Of a stretch of 8,163 nt of DNA, positions 1 to 6,480 are shown piece by piece. Under the pieces are notes generated by a model that saw nothing but the letters and a program-made list of their open reading frames with translations, made no database searches and was not told the origin of the DNA. The stretch spans positions 1 to 8,163 of the forward strand of contig JAKIUO010000134.1 of assembly GCA_021647535.1 (NCBI GenBank), given 5' to 3'. Source of the DNA: Hyphomicrobiaceae bacterium (GTDB lineage Bacteria; Pseudomonadota; Alphaproteobacteria; Rhizobiales; JAKIUO01). The position numbers were made by a program, and so were the translations under genes. Numbering within the stretch: position 1 is the first letter of the stretch; the number at the start of each line of letters is the position of its first letter.

Positions 1-372
1 GGGGCCCATGATGTTTATCTCAATGTGGCGGGTGGCCTGAAAATTACCGAACCTGCGGCAGACCTGGCCATTGCAGCGGCGCTGATCTCCTCTCTTGCTG
101 GCATAGCTCTTCCGGCTGATCGTGTGTTCGTTGGTGAGATCAGCCTGTCTGGAGCGGTTCGTAATGTGGGGCATATGGGAGCACGCCTGAAAGAAGCTCA
201 CAAATTAGGCTTTACATCTGCTACAATGCCCATGCCATCTGATGGGGAAGTGCCGGATAAACAGATTTTGGTCGAAAATCTGCCGCATCTTAGTGCTCTA
301 ACAGCAAATATACTGGGGTCAGAAGGTGAGAAAACCGCTGATTCGACCAAAAACGAAACAAAAAACAGTTGA
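1..372 (+). CDS. radA: DNA repair protein RadA (Sms), C-terminal part, 5' end outside window
   Basis: This is the last 123 codons of RadA, a RecA-like ATPase with a Lon-protease-like C-terminal domain that promotes branch migration during recombinational repair. The reading frame is open from base 1, so the GTG at 25 is an internal valine and not a start. Seen directly: the stretch HDVYLNVAGG followed by KITEPAADLAIAAALISSL, and then VFVGEISLSGAVRNVGH followed by RLKEAHKLGF. These are hallmarks of the Lon-like (S16 fold) domain that ends RadA. The zinc finger, Walker A and KNRFG motifs would lie upstream of the window. The last 20 or so residues are a polar Lys/Thr/Asn/Glu tail. The stop is TGA at 370-372. 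cvpA follows after 75 bp with no convincing terminator, so the two may be co-transcribed. Identity is firm; only the extent of the missing part is unknown. Confidence 0.93.
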   Translation, partial: GAHDVYLNVAGGLKITEPAADLAIAAALISSLAGIALPADRVFVGEISLSGAVRNVGHMGARLKEAHKLGFTSATMPMPSDGEVPDKQILVENLPHLSALTANILGSEGEKTADSTKNETKNS

Positions 373-447
373 TCAACACTGTCAAATTATGTCCATTAGA
401 AGCAAGGGGCATCAAAGACAGAATTTGAACAGGGGCAGGGAAAAAAC

Positions 448-996
448 ATGCCGTCATTAACTATCGTCGATCTGGTACTGGCAACCATTATGCTGATTTC
501 AGGCTTTTTAGCCATGATACGAGGCTTGACCAGAGAACTGCTTTCCATTGGAGCCTGGGTGGCTGCTGCGGCAGCTGCCGGGGTTGCTTTTTTCTTCTAC
601 AAGGAAGAAATCATAGAACTCGTACCTATACAATCTGAAATGGCCGCTGTTGGCGGTGTCGCAGCAGTGGTTTTCCTTGTCGTGCTGATTGTCGTTTCTC
701 TTTTGACCATTAAAGTTGGCGATTGGGTACTCGACAGTAATATTGGCGCTTTTGACCGTACCCTTGGACTTTTGTTTGGTCTGGCACGCGGCATGATCCT
801 TGTCGGGATCCTGTTCTGGTTCTTTATAAAATTTACCGACGATAAAAGTCGTCCTGATTTTATTGAAAATGCTTATTCAAGGGATGCGCTGGAATGGACA
901 AGTGACAAACTTGAAAATGTCGGACAAAGAGTGGCATTGAAAGTCAAGGGTCTGCTTGGTAAAGGTGACCCTGACGCAGTTGATCAGGACTTTTAG
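448..996 (+). CDS. cvpA: CvpA family inner-membrane protein
   Basis: A 182-residue membrane protein of the CvpA (colicin V production) family, whose exact biochemical role is unresolved. In E. coli cvpA is linked to purF and to envelope stress tolerance. Seen here: four hydrophobic segments at about residues 6-24, 31-51, 66-87 and 105-128, and a charged cytoplasmic-type tail from about 130. Family signatures are visible: RGLTRE after the first segment (25-30) and DRTLGLLFGLARG entering the last (103-115). The ATG at 448 follows an AGGG at 437-440 with 7-nt spacing, and the first transmembrane segment begins straight after it, which supports this start. Length is normal for alphaproteobacterial members. 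It lies between radA and purF, the arrangement common in this class; purF begins 80 bp downstream. Confidence 0.9.
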   Translation: MPSLTIVDLVLATIMLISGFLAMIRGLTRELLSIGAWVAAAAAAGVAFFFYKEEIIELVPIQSEMAAVGGVAAVVFLVVLIVVSLLTIKVGDWVLDSNIGAFDRTLGLLFGLARGMILVGILFWFFIKFTDDKSRPDFIENAYSRDALEWTSDKLENVGQRVALKVKGLLGKGDPDAVDQDF

Positions 997-1076
997 CAAA
1001 AGCCAATTTCGTTCTCGCTAATCATTGCTTTCCATGCTAATAGGCTGACTTCACTGGTCATATACAGGATGTTTCC

Positions 1077-2588
1077 ATGTCGGATCTTTTTGATAAAAGC
1101 CGGACGATAGAACAGAATTTGGTCACAAGAACCGACCTGCACGAAATTGGTGACGAAGACACGCTGCATGAAGAATGTGGTGTGTTCGGGATTTTTGACC
1201 ATGATGATGCCGCAGCCTTCACCACTTTAGGGCTTCATGCCTTGCAGCATCGTGGCCAGGAAGCTGCTGGCATTATCTCTTTTGATGGTAAAAGATTCAT
1301 ATCAGAGCGTCATTTGGGCAAGGTCGGTGATCATTTCACATCGACAAAAATCATCGACAAGCTTGTGGGACGAACGGCCATCGGGCATGTACGTTATTCC
1401 ACGACCGGTGATACCATATTGCAAAATACCCAGCCTCTCTATGCCGATCTGGCGACAGGCGGTTTCGCCATATGCCATAATGGTAACCTGACCAATGCCA
1501 TTACTCTTCGCGAAGAACTCATTAAGGATGGTGCCATCTGCCAGACCACTTCTGATACAGAAGTGGTCTTGCATCTTGTCGCACGCAGTCGAAAAAGGCT
1601 GTTTGTCGACCGGCTGATTGAGGCGTTGGGACAGATTGAAGGGGCCTATGCTTTTGTTGGTCTCACAAACAAGAAACTGATAGGGGCACGAGATCCTTAT
1701 GGCATTCGTCCGCTGGTTCTTGGCAAGCAGGGCAATTCCTATGTGCTGGCCTCTGAAACCTGTGCACTCAAAATGATTGATGCTGAATTTGTCCGTGAAA
1801 TCGAAAATGGTGAGATCGTTGTCATCGATAAAGCCGGAATTTCGTCCTATAAACCCTTTGGAAAATGCGTCGCCCGCCCTTGTATCTTTGAATATATCTA
1901 TTTTGCCCGACCCGATTCCATCGTCGGTGGGCACTGCGTTTATGATGTGCGTAAGAAAATGGGCTATGAGCTGGCAAAAGAAGCGGGGGTTGAGGCTGAT
2001 GTGGTCATTGCAGTCCCAGATAGCGGTGTGCCGGCAGCCATTGGCTTTGCCCAGGAATCTAATATTCCCTTTGAACTTGGCATTATCAGAAACCATTATG
2101 TCGGGCGCACTTTTATCGAACCAGCGCAAAAAATAAGAGAGCTTGGTGTTCGTTTGAAACATAGTGCGAACTGCCATGCGATTGCCGGCAAACGAATTGT
2201 TCTGGTCGACGATAGTATTGTGCGCGGCACGACCAGCATGAAAATCGTCAAAATGATGTATGAAGCCGGAGCCAAAGAAGTGCATATGCGCATTTCGAGC
2301 CCGCCCATCACCTATCCCGATTTTTATGGTATTGATACGCCCAAAAAAGAAAGTCTTATTGCAGCAGGGCGAACCGTTGAGGAAGTGAATGAGTTTATCG
2401 GGGCCGATAGCCTGGCCTTTTTGTCAATCGAAGGAATATACAAGGCGATGGGACACACATCGCGGAATGATGATGTTCCTCAATATACCGACCATTGTTT
2501 CACCGGCGAATATCCGACAAGATTACTCGACCGCTCCGGGCAAGATATTGATAAACAGTTGTCTTTATTGGTTGAAGAAAGTGCCTAA
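1077..2588 (+). CDS. purF: Amidophosphoribosyltransferase (glutamine PRPP amidotransferase)
   Basis: Catalyses the first committed step of de novo purine synthesis: PRPP plus glutamine gives 5-phosphoribosylamine. It has 503 residues, a normal length. The N-terminal Ntn glutaminase domain starts at Cys34 in EECGVFGIF; the preceding 33 residues would be a cleaved propeptide exposing the catalytic cysteine, as in the B. subtilis-type enzyme. Other glutaminase motifs seen are LQHRGQEAAG, GHVRYSTTG and HNGNL. The C-terminal phosphoribosyltransferase domain carries the PRPP loop VLVDDSIVRGTTS (residues 375-387). Two of the four positions that bind a 4Fe-4S cluster in B. subtilis appear replaced here: Asp415 in YPDFYG, and Thr471 in TDHC. 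Cys269 and Cys474 remain. A cluster is therefore unlikely, which I recall as usual for alphaproteobacteria. The ATG at 1077 has a CAGGAT Shine-Dalgarno at 1065-1070. Confidence 0.97.
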   Translation: MSDLFDKSRTIEQNLVTRTDLHEIGDEDTLHEECGVFGIFDHDDAAAFTTLGLHALQHRGQEAAGIISFDGKRFISERHLGKVGDHFTSTKIIDKLVGRTAIGHVRYSTTGDTILQNTQPLYADLATGGFAICHNGNLTNAITLREELIKDGAICQTTSDTEVVLHLVARSRKRLFVDRLIEALGQIEGAYAFVGLTNKKLIGARDPYGIRPLVLGKQGNSYVLASETCALKMIDAEFVREIENGEIVVIDKAGISSYKPFGKCVARPCIFEYIYFARPDSIVGGHCVYDVRKKMGYELAKEAGVEADVVIAVPDSGVPAAIGFAQESNIPFELGIIRNHYVGRTFIEPAQKIRELGVRLKHSANCHAIAGKRIVLVDDSIVRGTTSMKIVKMMYEAGAKEVHMRISSPPITYPDFYGIDTPKKESLIAAGRTVEEVNEFIGADSLAFLSIEGIYKAMGHTSRNDDVPQYTDHCFTGEYPTRLLDRSGQDIDKQLSLLVEESA

Positions 2589-2595
2589 AGATTAT

Positions 2596-2622
2596 TTTCC
2601 TGTGCTGGGAAAGTGGTTTTTT
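2596..2622 (+). terminator. Weak possible terminator after purF
   Basis: A short hairpin TTTCC/GGAAA (2596-2600 with 2608-2612, 7-nt loop) lies 8 bp past the purF stop and is followed by six T residues at 2617-2622. The stem is only 5 bp and A/T-rich, with a 4-nt gap before the T run, so termination would be inefficient at best. It is the only candidate in the 216-bp gap after purF. Confidence 0.3.
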
Positions 2623-2704
2623 CGCGTTTAGCTATTTCTTTTTCGATTTGCACGGACTATATGCAAGAAGGAAATAATGCTGCCTAAATTGTGAAATATA
2701 CAAC

Positions 2705-2737
2705 TTATATGATTTGACAATCTTCACAATCATTGTG
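2705..2737 (+). promoter_or_regulatory. Possible promoter/operator region of the TAXI-like gene
   Basis: The 216-bp gap 2589-2804 holds no gene I can support. Its A/T-rich centre has a -10-like TATGAT at 2708-2713 without a clear -35, and a TTGACA at 2714-2719 without a good -10 at 16-18 bp. A perfect inverted repeat CACAAT-C-ATTGTG (2725-2737) lies just downstream of the -10-like box. If that box were used, the palindrome would cover the first transcribed bases, a typical repressor position. A second inverted repeat, TTGCA/TGCAA (2648-2652 and 2662-2666), lies upstream. The palindromes are seen; a regulatory function is inference. Confidence 0.3.
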
Positions 2738-2791
2738 TTGAGACAAACCCATTCGTTCAATTCCGGTTTTGATCTGGTTTGGCGTAAGAAT

Positions 2792-2797
2792 AAGGAG
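2792..2797 (+). promoter_or_regulatory. Strong ribosome binding site of the TAXI-like gene
   Basis: AAGGAG lies 7 nt before the ATG at 2805. It is the best match to the anti-Shine-Dalgarno sequence in the window. It fixes the start codon and suggests the secreted protein is made at a higher level than its neighbours. Confidence 0.8.
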
Positions 2798-2804
2798 ATA
2801 AGAA

Positions 2805-3938
2805 ATGTCTGGATTGAAAAATACCGTTATCGCTGCAGCGGGGATCACTCTGGCATTCGCAGGGGTTGCTCAGGCTGGTAAAATTTATACCGGCGGAGCA
2901 CGCGGTGCCTATAATGGCACCTTTTGCGGTCCTTTGTCGAAAGAGTTGAGCAAAGCCAAGTTTAACTTTAAATGTACGCTGTCACTTGGATCGAACGAAA
3001 ATATTCAACGTGTTTCTCAAAACCCTGGCGATATCGGCTTTGCGCAATTTGACGTTTTTACCCTGCACGCTGCCAAACAACATCCGGCCCAGCCTTTTCA
3101 TGTTGTCCGTAGCGACATCGCTCGTGAATGTGTATTCATGGTGACCAAGAACAAGAATCTGGTGACATTTGGTGACGTGGCAGCCAGAGCTGGTGAGCTC
3201 AATTTTATTCTGCCACCTAAAGGAAGTGGTAGCGCTTCAACCTTTGACTATTTGCGCCAGATTGACCCTGATGGGCTTGGCCAGGCGAATAATGTGACCT
3301 ATGCCCAAAGCACGGATATCGCTCTCAAAAAAGCTGTGACAGGAGATCAGAATAGTGTGGCTTTGTTCGTACAATTTCCTGACCCCAATAATGATCGATT
3401 TAAACTGATCGCCAAGGAAAAAGGCCTGTTTATTCCTGTGATTGATCGCAATATCCTGCGCCAGCAGATTGATGGTCAAAAAATCTATTTTGCTCAGGAA
3501 ACCGAAGTCAGTAATGGCAAGTTCTGGAAAAAAGGCGCAAAGGTCACAACCTCTTGTACGCCCATGGTCATTTTTACCGGCAATCCACGCTTGATGGCCA
3601 ATGGTGACAATCAGCTTGATCACAAAGACATGATCAATACCATCAATGATATTTCTGCCGACAAGCTGTTGCCAAAACAGGGCTTCTTTAAACGGGCCTG
3701 GTCAAAAACCAGAGCCTTGTCTGCTGATGCCACAGAGAAAATGATGGACGCCGCCGAAAAAGCACGTGAAAAAGCGGCGCCAATGATGGAAAAAGCTAAA
3801 GAAAAAGCTATGGAAATGAAAGAAAAAGCAGCCCCTATGATGGAAACGGCCAAGGAAAAAGCCATTGAATTAGGGGGTAAAGCGATGGAAAAAGCCCGCG
3901 ATATGAAAGATGCCGCACAAGAAAAAATGCAACAATAA
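2805..3938 (+). CDS. Secreted TAXI-like periplasmic binding protein with amphipathic repeat tail
   Basis: A 377-residue exported protein. Residues 1-24 form a Sec signal peptide (Lys5, hydrophobic core, AQA before a predicted cut at Gly25). The mature N-terminus KIYTGGARGAY and the later segment DIGFAQFDVF resemble the TGG-x-G-x-Y and DIGFVQxDV-like motifs of TAXI-family receptors for TRAP transporters. GSGSASTF near residue 143 fits a type II solute-binding fold. Four cysteines (41, 57, 109, 251) could form two disulfides. The globular part ends near 292. The remaining 85 residues are rich in Lys, Glu, Ala and Met and form a predicted long amphipathic helix with an 18-residue repeat (322-339, 340-357). 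No TRAP permease genes adjoin it, so it may work with a permease elsewhere or not in transport at all. It has its own Shine-Dalgarno and terminator, and so is probably monocistronic. The ligand is unknown. Family assignment is moderate; secretion and the tail are well supported. Confidence 0.6.
   Translation: MSGLKNTVIAAAGITLAFAGVAQAGKIYTGGARGAYNGTFCGPLSKELSKAKFNFKCTLSLGSNENIQRVSQNPGDIGFAQFDVFTLHAAKQHPAQPFHVVRSDIARECVFMVTKNKNLVTFGDVAARAGELNFILPPKGSGSASTFDYLRQIDPDGLGQANNVTYAQSTDIALKKAVTGDQNSVALFVQFPDPNNDRFKLIAKEKGLFIPVIDRNILRQQIDGQKIYFAQETEVSNGKFWKKGAKVTTSCTPMVIFTGNPRLMANGDNQLDHKDMINTINDISADKLLPKQGFFKRAWSKTRALSADATEKMMDAAEKAREKAAPMMEKAKEKAMEMKEKAAPMMETAKEKAIELGGKAMEKARDMKDAAQEKMQQ
3768..3875 (+). 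repeat. Tandem 54-bp coding repeat (two 18-residue units)
   Basis: Two in-frame units, 3768-3821 and 3822-3875, encode EKAAPMMEKAKEKAMEMK and EKAAPMMETAKEKAIELG. Thirteen of 18 residues are identical. Several matching codons differ at the third position (GCG/GCA, GCG/GCC, CCA/CCT, AAA/AAG, GCT/GCC), so the copies are not a recent DNA duplication and the protein pattern appears to have been kept. A less regular continuation with the same composition follows to the C-terminus. Confidence 0.85.
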
Positions 3939-3959
3939 GCCAAATTTGATAAAAATCTT

Positions 3960-3989
3960 AAAAAGGCAGTCCTCTGGACTGCCTTTTTT
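3960..3989 (+). terminator. Strong rho-independent terminator after the TAXI-like gene
   Basis: A perfect GGCAGTCC/GGACTGCC stem (3965-3972 with 3976-3983, TCT between) is extended by five A-T pairs (A 3960-3964 with T 3984-3988) and ends in six T residues. It lies 22 bp past the stop at 3938. It isolates the secreted protein gene from the SDR gene downstream. Confidence 0.93.
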
Positions 3990-4028
3990 GTTTGTTTTGT
4001 TGACGACCTATGGAAGATCCGCCAAAAA

Positions 4029-4040
4029 TTGACTTGTCAA
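4029..4040 (+). promoter_or_regulatory. Palindrome TTGAC-TT-GTCAA in the SDR upstream region
   Basis: The 216-bp gap 3939-4154 contains the terminator above and then about 165 bp with no gene. In it, a perfect 5-bp inverted repeat with a 2-bp spacer (4029-4040) contains a -35-like TTGACT. No -10 better than 3 of 6 matches sits at 16-18 bp. A second -35-like TTGACG occurs at 4058-4063. Because the terminator isolates the SDR gene, some promoter must lie in this stretch, but I cannot place it with assurance. Confidence 0.25.
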
Positions 4041-4154
4041 ACTAACAGCCCTTGATATTGACGCATACGACACAAAAAACGTTGTTGGTTCAACTGGGTA
4101 CATCCGCCTGAAAGAGTCATCGCATGGTATCAGCAATAGGAAAGATGAATTAAT

Positions 4155-4871
4155 ATGAGTGACAGCTTGCTCCTCGCAGATCGCATTGCCCTTGTTACTG
4201 GTGTTTCCAGAGGACTTGGTGAAGCAGCGGCGCTTGCCCTGGCCAAGGCAGGTGCGCATGTTATTGGCATCGCCCGCACACAAGGTGGACTGGAAGCGCT
4301 GGAAGAAAAAATTACAGCGGCTGGAGGCGCTTGCACAATGGTGCCCTTTGATCTTTCTGAACTGGATCGCATTGATGATCTTGGCGCGGTAATCTACGAA
4401 AAATTTGAGCGCCTTGATATTCTGGTGGGAAATGCTGGTACACTTGGCCCTCTATCGCCGCTTGGTCACATCAAGACGGATGAATGGAACAAGGTCATTG
4501 ACCTTAATCTGAATGCCAACTGGCGCTTGATACGTATATTTGACCCGTTGCTGCGGCGCTCAAGCGCGGGTAGAGCGCTTTTCGTCACATCTGGTGCGGC
4601 GAGCGCAAACCTGGCTTATTGGGGCCCCTATGCAATCTCCAAGGCAGCGCTGGACACTCTGGTCAAAACCTATGCTGCTGAAATTGCCTCAACGAAGATG
4701 CGGGCAAATCTGCTAGACCCTGGTGTTGTGCGCACCGGTATGCGTATGCGGGCCTTTCCAGGCGAAGATCCTGCAACTTTGCCAAACCCTCATGAGCTGG
4801 GACATCTGTTTGTGAAAATGTGTTCTGCAGATTTCGACAAGAATGGCGAAACCATCAAATTCAGCCATTAA
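4155..4871 (+). CDS. Short-chain dehydrogenase/reductase (classical SDR)
   Basis: A 238-residue NAD(P)-dependent oxidoreductase with a single Rossmann domain. Seen: the cofactor-binding TGVSRGLG (15-22), NAG in VGNAGTLGPL, and the complete classical catalytic tetrad Asn118 (DLNLNAN), Ser146 (VTSGAAS), Tyr159 and Lys163 (YAISK). An arginine in the TGVSRG turn and a second in GIARTQ hint at NADP(H) preference, but that is inference. The substrate cannot be deduced. The ATG at 4155 has an AGGAAAG at 4138-4144 with 10-nt spacing. An SDR gene just after purF is, from memory, a recurring alphaproteobacterial arrangement; here the TAXI-like gene separates the two. Its stop (4869-4871) overlaps the stop codon of the convergent hydrolase gene. 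A short C-terminus (ending NGETIKFSH) is normal for this group. Confidence 0.88.
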   Translation: MSDSLLLADRIALVTGVSRGLGEAAALALAKAGAHVIGIARTQGGLEALEEKITAAGGACTMVPFDLSELDRIDDLGAVIYEKFERLDILVGNAGTLGPLSPLGHIKTDEWNKVIDLNLNANWRLIRIFDPLLRRSSAGRALFVTSGAASANLAYWGPYAISKAALDTLVKTYAAEIASTKMRANLLDPGVVRTGMRMRAFPGEDPATLPNPHELGHLFVKMCSADFDKNGETIKFSH

Positions 4872-5677
4872 TGGAAAATGCCGTTAATTGAAAAGGATAG
4901 GCCATCATGTGAGGGGCTCACATTTTCCGGCAACATGGCTTTCAGGGCCTCATAGTCAAGATCGTGGTGCATATTGGTCAAAAAAGCCTGATCCGGCCCT
5001 ATACGCTCTATCCAGGACAAAGCGGTTTCAACATTGAAATGGGTTTTGTGCGCATTATAACGCAGGGCATCAATCCCCCAGATTTTGGTGCCGTACAGCG
5101 CTGCCGCTGTCTCGTCGGGAAACTCGTTGACATCGGTGGAATAGGTGAAGTCGCCGAAACGAAACCCCATGGAGAGGATTGAACCGTGATGCTGGTCCAT
5201 GGGCAATATGTCGATCGCACCGCCCTCTCCTTCTATAGAAAATGTTTTGTAAGCGGTCATCTCGCGCGCATTGAGGATGGAGGGATAGAAACTGTCGGGG
5301 GGGCTTTCAAAACAATATGAGAATTTAGGCACCAGATAATCCATAACCCTTTTGGTCATATAGACATCTGTTCTCTGCTTCTTGTTAAAGGCCACCTGGC
5401 GCAGATCATCGACGCCATGGGTGTGGTCGGCATGTTCGTGGGTATAGATAACGCCATCGACCTCGCCGATACCCGCATCAATAAGCTGCATACGCAGATC
5501 GGGTGACGTATCCACCAATACCCGCGTTGTCCCATTATTTGAAGTTTTCTCGACCAGTATCGAGCAGCGCCGCCGGGTGTTTTTGAGGTTGGTCGGGTCG
5601 CAATTGCCCCAGTGCCCACCGATGCGCGGCACACCACCCGAAGCGCCACAGCCTAAAATTGTGACCTTCATGCTCAT
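4868..5677 (-). CDS. PhnP-like metallo-beta-lactamase fold hydrolase
   Basis: A 269-residue MBL-fold metallo-hydrolase of the PhnP-like group, whose characterised members cleave cyclic phosphodiesters. Seen: the N-terminal GCGASGGVPRIG strand-loop, the metal-binding HxHxDH motif THEHADHTHGVDDLR (His80, His82, Asp84, His85), HHG at 163-165, STD with Asp182, and the late MHHDLDY (His237/238). Cys26 and Cys38 in the segment GNCDPTN to RRRCS may contribute to a structural metal site like the one in PhnP. No phosphonate genes are nearby, so a role in phosphonate breakdown is not implied. It is the third gene of the metG-tatD operon: its ATG overlaps the tatD TGA by 4 bp, and AAAGGGG at 5685-5691 on the minus strand is 7 nt from that ATG. 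A second ATG two codons in (5669-5671) is possible. The true substrate is unknown. Confidence 0.85.
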   Translation of the reverse strand: MSMKVTILGCGASGGVPRIGGHWGNCDPTNLKNTRRRCSILVEKTSNNGTTRVLVDTSPDLRMQLIDAGIGEVDGVIYTHEHADHTHGVDDLRQVAFNKKQRTDVYMTKRVMDYLVPKFSYCFESPPDSFYPSILNAREMTAYKTFSIEGEGGAIDILPMDQHHGSILSMGFRFGDFTYSTDVNEFPDETAAALYGTKIWGIDALRYNAHKTHFNVETALSWIERIGPDQAFLTNMHHDLDYEALKAMLPENVSPSHDGLSFSINGIFH

Positions 5678-6480
5678 GCGCAGGCCCCTTTCGATTTTGC
5701 CAGTTCAGGGACTTTTTTAAACAGAGTATAAAAATTTGCTGTCGTCGCGTCAGCGATCTCTTCTAATGAACATTCCCTCAAATCAGCAAGCTTTTGCGCG
5801 GTATGTTGGGTAAAGGCGGGTTCATTGGTCTGGCCACGATGCGGGACTGGCGTTAAAAAAGGCGCATCGGTTTCGACAAAAATCCGGTCGAGCGGCAGGT
5901 CTTTGGCGATGTCTTGGATATCTGTCGCGTTTTTAAAGGTCAGCACCCCTGACAAAGAGATATAAAGCCCCATATCCAGCACCTTTTGCGCCAGCTCACG
6001 GCTGGCCGTGAAGCAATGGATAAGCGCTGGAAAGGCCCCGTTTTTCATCTCGTCCTGCAGGATGGATATGGTGTCTTCATCGGCGTCTCTGGTGTGAATG
6101 ACAAGCGGCAGACCGGTCTGGCGGGCCACTTCAATATGGTTGCGGAAAACGGTTTTTTGAATGTCGCGCGGGCTGTTGTCGTAATAATAATCAAGCCCGC
6201 CTTCGCCAATCGCAACCACCTTGGGATGAGCGGCCAAAGCGATGATCTCCTCAACCCCGATATCTGCTTCCTCTTGCGCATTGTGGGGATGCGTGCCCAC
6301 CGAGCAAAATACATTGTCATATTTTTCAGCAATCGCCACAATCTTTGGAAACTCGCGCACCTTTGTGCAGATCGTCACCATCTGGGCGATATTGGCCTGT
6401 TTGGCGCGGGCCAGCACATCGTCGATCTGCCCTGAAATTTCGGGGAAATCCAGATGGCAATGGGTGTCGATGAGGATCAT
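5674..6480 (-). CDS. tatD: TatD family metal-dependent deoxyribonuclease
   Basis: A 268-residue TIM-barrel hydrolase of the TatD family, cytoplasmic metal-dependent nucleases acting on DNA ends (3'-5' exonuclease in E. coli TatD, thought to help repair). All expected metal ligands are present: His7 and His9 in DTHCHLD, Glu93 in IGEGGLDYYYD, His129 in VIHTRDAD, His155 in IHCFTAS and Asp205 in ETDAPFLTP. The ATG (6478-6480) overlaps the metG stop codon as ATGA, and AAGGAA at 6486-6491 on the minus strand lies 5 nt away, so translational coupling is likely. Downstream it overlaps the MBL hydrolase start in the same way. It may be the YcfH-type rather than the E. coli TatD-type paralogue; its placement next to metG favours the YcfH-like branch. 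Length is typical. Confidence 0.93.
   Translation of the reverse strand: MILIDTHCHLDFPEISGQIDDVLARAKQANIAQMVTICTKVREFPKIVAIAEKYDNVFCSVGTHPHNAQEEADIGVEEIIALAAHPKVVAIGEGGLDYYYDNSPRDIQKTVFRNHIEVARQTGLPLVIHTRDADEDTISILQDEMKNGAFPALIHCFTASRELAQKVLDMGLYISLSGVLTFKNATDIQDIAKDLPLDRIFVETDAPFLTPVPHRGQTNEPAFTQHTAQKLADLRECSLEEIADATTANFYTLFKKVPELAKSKGACA

Noticed and set aside
382..428. TCAAATT/AATTTGA inverted repeat in the radA-cvpA gap
   Set aside because: A 7-bp A/T-rich stem with a 33-base loop and no T run is too weak to call a terminator or structured RNA.
1302..2285. Long antisense open frame (327 codons) within purF
   Set aside because: It lies entirely opposite the firmly identified purF frame. 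Its translation shows no recognisable motif and it has no credible ribosome binding site. It is best explained as a codon-bias shadow.
2714..2719. Perfect -35 hexamer TTGACA upstream of the TAXI-like gene
   Set aside because: No acceptable -10 box lies at 16-18 bp (GTTGAG or nearby). I kept the region as a low-confidence regulatory entry but not this box as a promoter.
3620..3943. Antisense open frame opposite the repeat tail of the secreted protein
   Set aside because: Its Ser/Ala/Phe/Ile-rich pattern is just the complement of the Lys/Glu/Ala/Met repeat codons, which rarely give stops on the other strand.
2589..4154. Equal 216-bp gaps on both sides of the TAXI-like gene as a sign of duplicated flanks
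   Set aside because: The two gaps show no sequence similarity, so the equal lengths appear to be coincidence.
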